Below, one piece after another: positions 1 to 10,974 of a DNA stretch of 64,000 nucleotides. The DNA is taken from assembly GCA_949825065.1 (NCBI GenBank), contig OX463842.1, forward strand, positions 52,834,034-52,898,033. The letters run 5' to 3'. The notes below the pieces were generated by a model that ran no database searches, had not been told where the DNA came from, and saw nothing but the letters and a program-made list of their open reading frames with translations. How positions within the stretch are numbered: the first letter of the stretch is position 1; every line of letters starts with the position of its first letter. This DNA is from Odontocerum albicorne (Eukaryota; Arthropoda; Insecta; Trichoptera; Odontoceridae). Made by a program: the position numbers and the translations under genes.

Positions 1-378
1 TTTTTCTCCAAGATATTTATTATAACTATGCACCACAATTCAGGGATGCCTTAACTCGTTCTTTATAATGGATTTTTATTTGCAGAACCGGATGAAATTC
101 AGAAAAACCTTTTTGTACGAAATATTGAAAATATGTTGTGTAAAAATATATTGCATGAGCATAACGCAGTTGTTTTGTCCAAAAATCTTAAGCCATTAAA
201 ATATATTCATAATCCAGTTAGTCAAATTATTGTTTTCTAAACAGGGGTTTGAGGGTTCGTTATCTGTTGATCCCTAATATTTTTTAAAAAAGAGTTCTCA
301 TCTGGTTTTTTCTAAAGGTTCTTTATAACCTTACAGATTGGTTGGGAAAAATTACTGCGTGATGAAAAATACGCTACG
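1..378. other. No recognisable feature
   Basis: AT-rich sequence without a convincing reading frame, repeat or RNA gene. It ends at the left edge of a MITE. Confidence 0.5.
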
Positions 379-977
379 TTAGCCTTTCCCTTTCTGTGCT
401 AAAAAAATCCGCGCGTTCCGGTGCTGTGTATTCAATAGACATGTAAAAATGAGCTATTGAAAATTGGAAAAATTTGAATATGCATAGCCAATTGATTAAA
501 TTTGAAGTCAAAAGTGATAAAAATTGAATTTTAATTGCTGAAAACATGAAAAAAGCATCGGCCGACGTTCACAAAACGGGGAAAGAGACCATCTCAAATG
601 GTTGCCCGAGAACTACTGAAGCGAGGGAAGCGAGCGAACTGAGATTCTATTTCTTGCATTCCCATATACCAAAGTAGAGTAAGACGTGAATAGCGTTGCT
701 TCCTCACCCATAGTGGTTTTTTTAGAAAGAATACACCTACGTCACTCACTGGCACATGTTTGATTGTATTGGCGAATTAATTCCCGATTTTCACAAAGTA
801 TATCTGATGTGGCCGATAAGAGCTGATTATTATTAATATAATTTTTTCATTCAATGCGTAAATGTTTTACGGAGTAATACCTAAAATCTGAACCCAGTAT
901 TTAATATATTTATAGAGATATTAAAAATTTTAGAAGCAATATGTACTAGTTACACATCACAGGGAAAGAAGGGTTAA
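379..977 (+). mobile_element. piggyBac-like MITE, copy 1
   Basis: A 599-bp non-coding element, one of four copies in the window, all in the same orientation. The left edge reads TTAG then CCTTTCCCTTTCTGTGC. The right edge reads CACAGGGAAAGAAGGG then TTAA. The ends are imperfect inverted repeats bounded by TTAA-like tetranucleotides. Generation of TTAA target duplications is known for piggyBac transposases. The interior has no transposase frame, so any movement would depend on an enzyme encoded elsewhere. The left TTAA has decayed to TTAG. The superfamily assignment is inferred from the ends only. Confidence 0.72.
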
Positions 978-1360
978 ACTGTATTAATTATAAAGTAATA
1001 TAAAATACAAAACAATACACTGTGAATCTTTATATTACATTAACCATGAATATGTCCATACAAGCGTTAATAATGATCTTTTGCTAACTGTGTGGCAGCT
1101 TTTGTGATTGAAGAAATAAACAGTTAGTCCAGGAGTCTAAGTGGAAAAGAGATCCGAGAATAAAGTTTGTTTAAATGTACATAACATAGTTGTCCAAATG
1201 CTCATTACAAAAATTTGGGCAAAATTACTAATATTTTCCCCTTCACACACATACGAGTATATTTCTGAAACGTGAATTTTAAATTAAGTTTTTCCCAGCT
1301 ATCGATATAAGTCGATTTTTTTCAAATTGACCTGAACATCACGAAAAGTGAAACGGTGTA
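978..1360. other. No recognisable feature
   Basis: AT-rich sequence between a MITE and the extremely AT-rich island. I see no coding or repeat signal. Confidence 0.4.
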
Positions 1361-1895
1361 TTATTTTATTATAATTATTATTATATGCTTTATTTTTTAA
1401 TAAATGATTATTAATTATAAAAATATTAATAATTATTTATTTTTAATAATAATAAGTATAATTTTTATATTATTAAATATATTATATTATTATTATTTTT
1501 TATTAAAAATTAAAAAAAATCATAACTTTTTGTTATATATCATTTTTATATTAATATATTTAACATGTATTAATTTTATTTTATATTAAATTATTTTATT
1601 TAATACTTATTTTAATATATAATTTATATTTAATATATAATTATAATGCATATACATGTTATTATAATATTAATAATTAAATTAATATACTATAATTAAT
1701 TAATAATATAATATAATAATATTATTAATAACACATTACATATTTAAAAATAATCAATTTAATAATTAACAATAAAATAAAACTATTAATATCTTTAATA
1801 TTAAAAAACATAAATTTAATATTATTAAGTGTATTTTATTATTATATAAATTATTATTTATTATTAAAAATAAAAAAATATTTTTTTTTTAGTTT
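1361..1895 (+). other. Extremely AT-rich island, possible organelle or symbiont-derived insert
   Basis: About 530 bp with almost no G or C and sharp edges against more balanced flanks. It holds a 61-codon hydrophobic frame at 1404-1589. When ATA is read as Met, a second frame of about 50 hydrophobic codons runs to TAG near 1893. That codon and residue pattern resembles insect mitochondrial membrane-protein genes, so a nuclear copy of mtDNA is possible. I cannot align it to a named gene. A simple AT-rich repeat or a fragment from an AT-rich endosymbiont remain alternatives. Confidence 0.3.
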
Positions 1896-1899
1896 AATT

Positions 1900-4735
1900 A
1901 AGATAGATTTTCTTGAATTAAATTCCACGTAACCATTTCCTAATCCTGAAAAAAAATCGTTAACGAATGGAAAAAAAGCAATGCATCAAATCAACTTTTC
2001 CTAGGAGCCAAGAAGTTTCACTTCTACAGCGCGAGAGTCTCACGCATCTGTTTTTTTTTTAATTTATTGCCGGATTCGATTCGCTGAAAAGATGGCCGAT
2101 GACGATGGTTTTGAATGAAAAGTACTCCAATGCGCCGATTGAAAATTAAAAATGTAGAGAGAGTACAGTTGGATTGAATTATTATTGAACTTTGCTTTCC
2201 ATAGTTTATAGTTTAAATACGAGTATTTTCCACCTATTCGGCAATTATTATACTAAAGGTAACAATTCATCCCTTTGAACGACCACAGTTGGCGGAGAGA
2301 AACAGGTATTTAATATTTCATCAAGAGTGAGGAACTTCAGTTGATTGGTTTATTTCGAGCTCTCGACCGGCGGAATCTGGGAGTTAAGTGCATGCTTGTA
2401 CCGCCAAATTAAGAAGATATACCAGATTAAGCCATCGCTCGCCTCGCAAACTGCTCGATCCGAAGCTTCTCAGAGAATCAACCCACACTTTTCAATTTCA
2501 TTAAAAGTATGATCTTATTAAATTTTAAATGGGACCATAATTTTCGTTACAAAATTGCCTTAAATTAATTTTTAAAAGGTCAAATTGAAAGGAGTATCTT
2601 AATTACGGCTTATGGCCTTGTTGAACGTTTAATTATTTTTTAGAATTAAATTCTCTTTGACATTTAATAAACCTTCAATTAATCCCTTAATGAGTGACAC
2701 AGCACTCAAAGGGAACCCGGACGACGGAGGGGAAATTTCAATTTCCTGAAAAACTATTTCAAGTGATGGCCGGACTAATGTGCCAAATTTCAGCGGCACA
2801 ATGTTTCGCATAAAACAAACACCCAACAATGTAAATAAATAGTTTGGGCAACTCACGCAAATAAATAGCGAAATACCACCGGCTGAAATGGCGAAACATT
2901 CTTTGTTTTGGAATAACAGCGGGAAAAAACATTATAAAGAGAGATTAATAAAAGTTTTCTCTCAATTACACCGTTTTGTATTCCCTTTGTTTTTGCAGCC
3001 GAAGAAAAATATTATTCGTTTCGATAGAGAAATACTATTCTCAATGTGTATCGGCTAAAACGTTCCGATTATTATCGGTTATTAAAACAAAAATAAAACG
3101 AGCTTCTTTTGTTTCGAGTATTGTTACAAGTTTCGGGTCTGCTTTGAGTGGGGAACGTGTCCTATGGGCAAAAAAAAACACTTGAACTCAGAAAAATGTT
3201 AAGTTTATATTAAATATCGATATGGAGTTATTTTAGAAAATATTGACTAATTTAATCATGGGGGAAAATAAATATTCGTTAGCCAAAAATAACTTGATTT
3301 ATTTTAGTAAAATTTTTCGACACATCCTTATTAGTGTTTCGAAAATATTGAAGAGCGTGGCCTCGAGATAATATTGTTTTTGGCCTATATACACTAGGGC
3401 CCCTGTAAACTAGGTTTTTAATATTTATAAAAAATGAACAACTCCTTCTTGGCGGAGCATTACATACGTAAATTAGAGCATCGCATTTTACCCGGAATCA
3501 ATGAACATTTTAAGAATTAAAATATTGAATTGAGCGAATTAAAAAAAAAGGTTTCGCTGAGCAGCGCAGTTTCTAGATTTTTTTATGGGTTAAGTGGAAA
3601 CATGAAACACTGTTTAATTTATGAGAATAAATTGATAAATTGTGAGACCTTATGACAAGTATGTATAACGTGAATCAACCTGGTGAACCCTATTGCACTG
3701 GGTAGTGTCTAAGTATAAATAGAAAATTTACCATTAATTTTAATTATTAACAGTTATTTTGCGTATATGCAAAGAAAATTTTGCATCATAGATTCTATAT
3801 ATTTATTGAATTTTGATCAATTTTGTAACATACAAGTAGATTTTCATCATAAACAACAACAAAATCAACATAATTTTGCCATTGGCAAGTTTTCATTGAT
3901 GGATTCAATTTGAAATATTTTTTTAAAATTTACCAAGCAATTAAACCATAATTTTATATCCAATGAAATGTTTAAAAGGCGGATAGCCATTTTACCAAAA
4001 TAACTTGAAATTTATTAATACTACTTAAATTGGTAAGAAAAAAATGTTTATTTATTTGTACATTGATTTGAAAATGTTTAAGTGACCATTCTTGAGCCGC
4101 CACTGATTTTAAAATAACCGTTACATGTATAATTATATGTCACAGTAGAAGCGGATGGTCAGTTAACGTAAACTATTACAAGTTGAATATAATTCTCTAC
4201 TAAAGTAAACATTCACTATATGATACAGTGTTAATGTTCTCATTTACTGCTAGTGTATTTTACCTACTAGTCGTAAGTCTTTGCACTTGAAATGCGATTC
4301 TTGAAAATATCAACACATGACGAATAGCACTTTATGTACATCAAAATGTCATAGCTCTCTGATTTTCTGCAATAAATAAAAAGGTTGGTTTAAAGGTTTT
4401 TGAATCGTTTTATTTTAAATATAATTTCTCAAACTCAAGTTACTTTACATTTGTAATAAATTTTGACAGCATAAAACCACTCGTAAATAACGATTTATTA
4501 TTTTATAATGAATGTTTTTTTCCCTCATTCACTGAGAACTTTAGAGAAGGTTAACATTCATTCGTAATAGTTTACATTCACTACATTATCCACTTTCACT
4601 GTTACATATGTAGCACCAAATCATAAGTCGCGTCCTAAATTAGTGAAACAAGTTTTAGAAAAATGTATTTTATTAAAAAAAATGTAAAATTTTATTTGTA
4701 CCAGCAGCAGTACATCTTAACTCGTCGTGGCACTC
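1900..4735. other. Largely unassigned AT-rich sequence
   Basis: About 2.8 kb without a convincing gene. Parts such as 2690-2900 have near-balanced composition but no long reading frame. At 3340-3400 there is a short stretch (GAAGAGCGTGGC followed by an ATATTGTTTTTGGC block) that resembles the interspersed repeat at 42.95-43.05 kb. Confidence 0.4.
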
Positions 4736-4737
4736 TC

Positions 4738-4885
4738 ATTTGTATCGTTCTTCTTCTTCCCAGTATCATACAAAGTCCTCCCAACGTTGAATATCACTTG
4801 AGAGTAGATATCTTTGTCCCCTGTGGCCCGAAATAGATCCCCAACGCCCCTTATGCCAGTACAATCACGTATATTGCGGAGTATC
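4738..4885 (-). mobile_element. LINE 3'-end fragment (family A, endonuclease/RT type)
   Basis: On the minus strand this matches the last part of the LINE remnants at 12.24-12.91 and 46.65-47.10 kb, in the region encoding DWTGI, SVGDLFRA and VNVEG. It ends at the same GAA-rich 3' tail, seen as CTTCTTCTTCCC on the plus strand. Frame disruptions show it is dead. A common 3' end with variable 5' ends is the normal product of incomplete target-primed reverse transcription. Confidence 0.65.
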
Positions 4886-5144
4886 GTTACTGTAATTTTT
4901 CAATCACTGTCGGTTTATGTCCATATATCAGTGATGTCGGATATCTGTATTTGTTTCGCGCGCTACATGAACTGTCAAATTAATATGGAGAGATTTAACA
5001 GGTTTTAAAAAAAATTTAATCATAGTTACTAAAATGAAGTATAATATGCAGATACTAAAATTAAATATGTGCTAAGATATACAAATAATGGCGTATCAAT
5101 TTAATTTGGTAGTTTAAATTATTTTCAGCAGCGACATATTATTA

Positions 5145-5480
5145 ACACGTCATCATCATCATCAATGGCGCTACAGCCCATTGTGGGCCCCGGCCTCCTC
5201 CAGCAGTCGCTGCCATTCCCCCCTATCCTGGGATGCACTCCTCCAGCCCCTGATGCCAATCACGTTTGCATCATTCTGCACCCCATCCATCCACCTAAGC
5301 CTCGGTCTACCCACGCTACGTCTTCCTTGGGGCTTGGAAAAGAGTACTTTGTTAGGCATTTCCTCTTCTCCCATTCTTGCTACATGCCCCGCCCAACGTA
5401 GCCTCCCAATTTTGATGTATTTTATGATGTTGGGCTCTTTGTATATGCTGTATAACTCCTCATTATATCTCACTCTCCAA
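5145..5480 (-). pseudogene. LINE ORF C-terminus (RTE-like) with (TGA)n tail
   Basis: A 100-codon minus-strand frame (5171-5473) carries RLRWAGHVARM followed by GRPRLRWMDGVQND. This is a motif pair typical of the C-terminal end of RTE-like endonuclease/reverse transcriptases annotated in insects. The 3' end runs into a short ATGATGATGATGA tail at about 5150-5165, as is usual for RTE-clade insertions. The reverse transcriptase and endonuclease domains are absent, so this is a 5'-truncated copy. Clade assignment rests on these motifs alone. Confidence 0.7.
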
Positions 5481-5489
5481 GATTATTAA

Positions 5490-6100
5490 CACGTGTAACC
5501 CTAATTTTAAGTCAAATAAAAAGGTGCGTCGTATGGTTAAAAAAACACGGTATATATCTTGTTAATATTCACAAACTTTCAATAAACTCACGGTTTAAAG
5601 GTATTCTGTTACCAATAAGTTTATTTATTTAAACCGATGACGGTTAATACCCTAGCGTAAACACTCATATAATCTGTAACTCGTGAACACCAGTTTGTAT
5701 TATACTCGTATTATAATATATGAATTCTATGTTCAAATCGATAAAACAGTTTTTTGTAACAGATCACTCGTACAGCGGACCTTGAAAAACATTCTGGACA
5801 CGAATCGGAAATAAAAACACATAAAATTTCAACGAATTTGTAACGAGGCTTTGGGTTCATGAATTGGTTAATTAATGAAAGAGTTTGATTGCTCGTGTTC
5901 TCAGCATGTAAATATTATTTTAATGTAAGGATCGTATACGTTTCCACTGAAATGCGTAGGATAATGGTAATTAATATTCACGATTTCTAAAGGCTGTATT
6001 GTGAGCCCCATTGTTTCCCATGACATTCTACACGTGTTCGCGTTAACATGACGTTAAATACTTTGCACTGGAGATTATATATTTTTATGAATAAAATAAT
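5490..6100. other. No recognisable feature
   Basis: AT-rich sequence. I see no gene, SINE or array before the 118-bp tandem repeat. Confidence 0.4.
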
Positions 6101-6107
6101 AATTTAA

Positions 6108-6590
6108 TGGGACAGTAAACACTACACACATTTCCATTAATCTAACCTTACGAGTACCATAGTCCAGTCCCAGCTCTTTCGATACTGCTTAAAAACTCAA
6201 CAGGGATATATTTTTTTACATTTAATGCAACAGCGAACATTACATACATTTAAATGAATATAACTTTACGAGTACCACAGTTCAGACCCAGCTCATTCGA
6301 TATTGCTTAAAAACTCAACAGGGATATATTTTTTTACATTTAATGCAACAGCGAACATTACATACATTTAAATGAATCTAACTTTACGAGTACCACAGTT
6401 CAGACCCAGCTCATTCGATATTGCTTAAAAACTCAACAGGGATATATTTTTTTTACATTTAATGGAACAGCGAACACTACGTACATTTCAATGAATCTAA
6501 CTTTACGAGTACCAAGGTACAGTCCCAGCTCATTCGATACGAGTACTGCTTAAAACTCAACAAGAATATATGGTTTTACACTTTCATTGT
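6108..6590. repeat. Tandem repeat, unit about 118 bp, about 4 copies
   Basis: The marker TGCTTAAAAACTC recurs at 6186, 6304 and 6422, and in variant form at 6547, giving spacings of 118, 118 and about 125. Units share ACTTTACGAGTACCA and AACTCAACAGGGATATA. The middle copies are almost identical and the outer ones diverge, as expected if the array grew by internal unequal exchange. No reading frame persists. Confidence 0.88.
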
Positions 6591-6729
6591 TTACAATACC
6601 TCTTTGTGTATTTATTACCATATCATGCTATGTTTATGGCAACTTAAAACGTATGATATGGCAATGGCGATCTCTTTCAATAAATAAAAAATATAGTAAC
6701 AAACCAAAGTGAAAACCTTTTTTTAAAAA

Positions 6730-6800
6730 AAAAACGTCACCAACGGGAATTGAACCCACAACTCCGGTGATGCATTGTAATACAGGTGTCTCGTTAACTT
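6730..6800 (-). mobile_element. Degenerate tRNA-derived SINE head
   Basis: On the minus strand GTTGTGGGTTCAATTCCCG at about 6740-6758 is a near-perfect RNA polymerase III B box, followed by an A-rich stretch. A weak A box lies near 6790. It matches the heads of other SINEs in the window. The 3' tail is not clear, so the copy is probably truncated. Confidence 0.55.
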
Positions 6801-6954
6801 TTTTACTGCCTCAACGTCTTTATTTTAATATATAATTTTTTTTAAAACTTTAATTAAATTTTATATAATACATCTTGTGAGATCACAAAACTCATGACCT
6901 GTTCTGGGACAACTAATTTACTTCAAATAAATTCACATATAAACACACATAAAT

Positions 6955-7230
6955 ATTATTATTTGTTTTATCTACCACTGTTTATTTCACTTTATGTAAC
7001 GGTATAACTCTACCGGTTTCAAGGTTTTCATCGCATCATCAGTGGAGCACAAATACTACTGAATTCTGTTCCGACATACACATTTCTAACGGTAAACATT
7101 CAGGCTGGGGATTGTGGGTGGAGGGAAGCAGGAGACAACTTCAGCGAACCGCGGCGAGATTCCGGGAATATATGTGTGTGCCAGATGTTCACTCCGATGC
7201 GATGCTCTGACTTAATAGTTTAAGAGATCC
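6955..7230 (-). mobile_element. Penelope-like element 3'-end fragment
   Basis: Read on the minus strand this is the conserved terminal block found at six or more places here. It has a pyrimidine-rich coding relic, then CTGATGATGCGATGAAAACC, then GAAACCGGTAGAG, a GTTACAT run, and the end near a TTTGATAAAACAAAT-like motif. The residue pattern (SPDD, KTLKP) corresponds to the extreme C-terminus downstream of a GIY-YIG domain in the longer copies. It is truncated and broken. Confidence 0.62.
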
Positions 7231-7554
7231 AAACTACAGTCACTAGCATGATTTGATAACTCTTAGCAAAACAATATTTTCTAGTTTCGTTCTCTGTTTT
7301 GTTAAAATTTGTTGCCTTATTTTATTTTTTCTTTTTACACTGCAGTGAATCTGGGATTTGGTAATTGTGAGCGAACTATAATTATTTTTTTTTGTATTAC
7401 AATTAACATGTACAAGAGTGTGGGTTGAAAAAAGCATGTGATGTCCTTACGGCCGAGCTAGCCCTCTATTAGTGGGAGGACATCTCGACTGGAAGACTCT
7501 CTTAAATGTTAATTATTTTCCATTGCTTTGATACTTACGTATAATTTGAGGATA

Positions 7555-8078
7555 TAAAAGGTCTTCCGAATTGAGCGGTTTTTTAATTCTCGGATAAAAC
7601 ACAGATGTCGTCGCAAACTTGCCTGGGTCTTGTGACATTTGAGAAGTATAATGTATGACATTTATAAAAATGGAGTCGTATACATATTTTATGTATTGTA
7701 ATATCCGGAAACGTTGATGTTAATTGGTCACCAAGATCATATAATCTGACACCGTTAAACTATTAGGATTACGTGAAAAGCCAGGTCTATAAGAATGACC
7801 TCCGATCAATTCCTGAGCTGAAGGACGATATTATTGGCGGTATTGGTGAACTAGAACCGCAATTATGCCAAAATGTCATCGAAAATTTTGACAAAAGAGT
7901 GGACACCTATGGATAAACAAGAGGTGGACATTTGGCGGATATTGTTATTTTATATTAAAATGTCATACATTATCCTTCAATGACCAATAAAAAGTTTTTT
8001 GAAATCAAAGCAAAGCAAGTTATTCAAGAATTAAGAAAATTTGGATTAAAAAAACCGCTCAATTTGAAAGACCCTTTA
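7555..8078 (+). mobile_element. Tc1/mariner deletion derivative, copy 1
   Basis: A 524-bp element with inverted ends sharing AATTGAGCGGTTTTTT (left) and AAAAAAACCGCTCAATTTG (right), flanked by TA, the target of IS630-Tc1-mariner enzymes. Plus-strand codons from about 7765 read DYVKSQVYKND, then SIPELKDDII, LCQNVIENFDKRVD and RGGHLADIV. These match the C-terminal end of insect Tc1/mariner-type transposases. The N-terminal and catalytic core regions are missing and there is an internal stop, so it cannot encode an enzyme. A second copy at 54.5 kb has the same internal junction. Confidence 0.82.
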
Positions 8079-8395
8079 TATGTACATACTATGTTCATAC
8101 CCACTGACCAATATTGATAATTCATTCATTTATTTCTTGTATTCTTTTTCAGAAAATGTAGAGTCAACTCTGACTTTTTTGTTATGGTGATTTCTCTAGA
8201 GCTCTCAGCTCCGTGCCGATTGCCGACTCTTTCTTGCACAATAAGCTTATTGTGTCGAAGGTGTGATGACAAATTGTGAGTAAAAATTTTCTGCGACAGA
8301 TATATCTATCTCAGCCTACACCGTAAGAGACACGTCCTGATGATATGTTTATATTTGGTTATATTTTTAATTTGTTAGTAAAAGTTTGCTTGAAT

Positions 8396-8610
8396 CCAAA
8401 GCTAGAACGCCATTGAGGAGAGTTTACTCTCTGAAATCGCTGTATAAATTGTATTTCTTTTACTATTATTATCATTATTTAGACGTTAATCTGGCGAGAT
8501 AGGCAAATATAATAGAACGCCAGACTTTCCTATCTCGACACACATCCTTAACCTCTTCTACATCCATGCACCTTCTCATACAACTTAATCGATTTCTTTG
8601 ACTTTTTGCG
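8396..8610. repeat. Interspersed repeat fragments
   Basis: The stretch near 8407-8445 (GCCATTGAGGAGAGTTT) resembles 49165-49190. The stretch 8505-8590, with GAACGCCAGACTTTCCT and ACACACATCC, closely resembles 26995-27060. Both look like worn 3' or internal pieces of retroelements, but no protein motif is clear. Confidence 0.45.
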
Positions 8611-8680
8611 TTTTCTTCTGCAGTGCCCAAACGATTTTAACGAATGTAATTTACTAAGACGTAATAATTAAATACGCAAA

Positions 8681-9030
8681 AACGGGTCTTCCAGCCGCTA
8701 TGCCTGTTGAAAGGGCCTTAACTCTTTTGAACGGGACTGCTTCGGATATTGACATATTTCATGTCACATTACCAAAAGCAAAAGTAAATTTTCTTCTAAG
8801 ATTGAGCGCGTTAGAAAGCACTCATCAACGTATTTAAGTGACTTTGAATATATGTGTATGTTTGTGTGCATATATGTATGCATTTACATTATTTTTTATT
8901 TTATATAATTTTTTTTATTCTATTGTACATAATTTTTCTTTATTTTAATTTTAATATTTCTTGTATTTTTCAAAGTAATTGGGCTAAGCCTGTTTTGAGA
9001 AAATAAATAAAAAAAAAATAAAAAAACATA
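8681..9030 (+). mobile_element. 5'-truncated Jockey-like LINE 3' end
   Basis: Nearly identical to 14950-15260. The codons read TGLPAAMPVERALTLLNGTA and DIDIFHVTLPKAKV, ending in a stop about 40 codons later, then an AT-rich 3' UTR and an A-rich tail (AAATAAATAAAAAAAAAATA). The abrupt 5' start and A-rich 3' end indicate a truncated target-primed insertion of the same LINE family as the longer 14.1-kb copy. Confidence 0.8.
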
Positions 9031-9510
9031 TTAAACTCGTTTTGTAGTTATAAACATTATTCAAATTCATGTACTAGTAAATTAAAATTGTTGAAGCAAG
9101 AAGTGTTTCAATAAATTAGTTTGAATTTTATCCAAATTATGTACTATTAAACTTATCCTAAAAAAATCATCTTAGTAAATTAAGTATTTTCCCTTCTTCA
9201 AGAGACAATTTAGCGAGATAAATTACGATTAAACCAAATTCAAAACTGTAAGGAGTATACTTGCATGACAAACACGAGTCGAGTCGCGATAATTGCTTGC
9301 TTTAATTGTATTTGAATTCATTCAAGTTTGAACAAATATGTCGTCACATTCGTAGAATAATATTGTTTCTCTAGCACAGGCTTAGCTAAACTACGGTCTG
9401 CGAGCCAGATCTTACCCTCGAGATACACTTTTACAGTTCAAAGTTTATGAAACGAAGATTAGAATATTTTTTAAGGCTTTTGCGGTTATATTATATTTTG
9501 TTTATAGTTC
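9030..9510. other. Mostly unassigned; possible hAT terminus
   Basis: A block at 9376-9415 reads CACAGGCTTAGCTAAACTAC then GGTCTGCGAGCCAGATC. This resembles the outer ends of some hAT elements (a CAG start, then a GGCAAACTACGGCCCGCG-like stretch). I found no partner end, so it may be a lone relic or a chance match. The rest is AT-rich and featureless. Confidence 0.3.
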
Positions 9511-9514
9511 AGAA

Positions 9515-9790
9515 ATTAACGTTGTGGAGGTTTAAAGACATTGTAATTTATTTTATCATTGAAATGTATGTAGCTTTTAATGATTCATTGAAATGTATGT
9601 AGCTTTTGCACTTCTTCATATCAGTTTTATAAGATATTTCGGAGAGTTGCACCGCGTGGCTTATGACGTCACCTTGGTAAAATTGACTATGAACAAGTCC
9701 TGAAGATGAAAGCTGCAACGTTTTCGAAACGTGGGCATCATAAGTCAAACCACACGGTACAATACATCGAAAAACATTACGTAACATATA
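9515..9790 (+). mobile_element. Penelope-like element fragment with inverted 5' arm
   Basis: The left arm (TTAACGTTGTGGAGGTTTAAA at 9519 onward) is the reverse complement of the right edge of the element at 10705-10745. A plus-strand C-terminal relic follows, with CTGAAGATGAAAGC then CGAAACGTGGGCATC at about 9699-9740. These features recur at Penelope-type ends. A 24-bp direct repeat (TTCATTGAAATGTATGTAGC) lies at 9557-9608. The fragment is too short to classify further. Confidence 0.5.
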
Positions 9791-10076
9791 TGAAGATTTT
9801 AATGTTTTTAAGACGTTGGAAGCCTTTTTATCAGTTATTTGTAACCCCCTTTCTTAATGTTAATTCTGTACGAGTTCATAATCAAATAAATTTAATTGAT
9901 TTACTATGCGACGAAGTTCTATTAGAAGGAAGAAATATTTAGAAATATAAACAGGTAACATATGCTACCTTACATATAAAAATTGATGTGATGCAGAAAA
10001 CAGCTTAATTATTCCCACGAACTATTTTTAAAGAAATTTTATAATTTAAATTGGAAGTATAATATATTCCGTAATT

Positions 10077-10180
10077 TGTTTTTATCAAACTGTTTATTCC
10101 ACTTTTTTGTAACGATATAATCCTACCGGTTTCAAGGCTTTCACTCATCTTCAGGGGAGCACAAACATGTATCCTTGTTT
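10077..10180 (-). repeat. Penelope-like terminal repeat, outer copy
   Basis: About 95 bp on the minus strand, closely matching 10215-10320 in the same orientation. The motifs are GCTCCCCTGAAGATGAG, TTGAAACCGGTAGGATTA and AAAAAAGTGGAATAAACAG. Two direct copies separated by about 45 bp resemble the tandem pseudo-LTR arrangement known for Penelope-like elements. Confidence 0.6.
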
Positions 10181-10204
10181 GTCAATTCCAGTCAGTCATT
10201 TGAA

Positions 10205-10764
10205 AATCCACACAATTGTAATTTATATTTTATCAAACACTGTTAATTCCACTTTTTTGTAACGGTATAACCCTACCGGTTTCAAGGCTTTCACCTCATC
10301 TTCAGGGGAGCACAAACAAGACTAAATTATGTTCGAACTGGTACCGATATACACGCTTCAACGGTTGGGGACTGGGGGGTAAGGGAGGCATGGAACGATT
10401 TCGTCCAAGAGCGGAGAGATTTTTGGGGTATAACTGTTTACCAGATGTTCGGATCGATGTACTGACTAAAAAATTTCTAGGGCTTCTAATCTGTCCCATT
10501 TATTTTCGTTACTACCGATTTGTAAGAATTTGGCAAGTTTTCACGGTGACAATGATTAGCCATTTCAGAATAAATAAGAGGATTTGTTAAGGTGGATTTG
10601 TGTTCACGAAATCTCTTTTCAAAAGACCTTCTTGTCTTTACTATATATAAATTATTTGTCATAAAAATCACCGTTACAAAAAAGTGGAAAAACAGTGTTT
10701 GATAAAAATAAATTACAATGTCTTTAAACCTCCACAACGTTAATGCCTTAACTATAAACAACAT
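10205..10764 (-). pseudogene. Penelope-like element: GIY-YIG C-terminal part between inverted ends
   Basis: The minus-strand frame 10486-10764 contains TRRSFEKRFREHKSTLTNPL then MANHCHREN, the latter part of a GIY-YIG endonuclease domain. It matches the frame at 33.4-33.6 kb. The 5' edge carries an inverted partial copy of the 3' terminal block (GTTACAAAAAAGTGG, GTTTGATAAAAATAAATTAC), so the relic lies between inverted ends. RT and the catalytic GIY-YIG start are gone. Structure: inverted arm, truncated ORF, 3' terminal block. Confidence 0.75.
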
Positions 10765-10784
10765 GTAATATATTTATTGTATTG

Positions 10785-10970
10785 TATTACACTTTTTTTA
10801 TATGGTACAACCTGGCTGACTTATTTATATTTATCCAACCAACCAAAAAGGTGTTTAAGGAGCCTTGAATGAAAACCAGACTGGAATTCGTTATAAAAAA
10901 TCTAGGTTCCAACATGAATCGAACTCGGGAGACAAGCGACTTACAAGCTAGACCACGAAGGTTTTCAATT
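10785..10970 (-). mobile_element. tRNA-derived SINE
   Basis: Minus strand. An A-box-like segment lies near 10945-10960 (GCTTGTAAGTCGCTTG). A B box (GAGTTCGATTCATG) sits at 10914-10927, followed by an A-rich body with CCAGTCTGGTTTTCATTCA. The tail ends GTCAGCCAGGTTGTACCATA, which resembles the tail of the SINE at 62.0-62.2 kb. Confidence 0.7.
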
Positions 10971-10974
10971 AACT

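Noticed and set aside
2365..2400. A GGGAGTTAAGTGCATGC stretch reminiscent of the 5S rRNA internal promoter
   Set aside because: Only about ten bases resemble 5S rRNA. The rest of the 120-base structure is absent.
5165..5489. Plus-strand frames of 78 and 102 codons over 5165-5489
   Set aside because: They are antisense to a recognisable LINE C-terminus on the minus strand, which explains the open frames.
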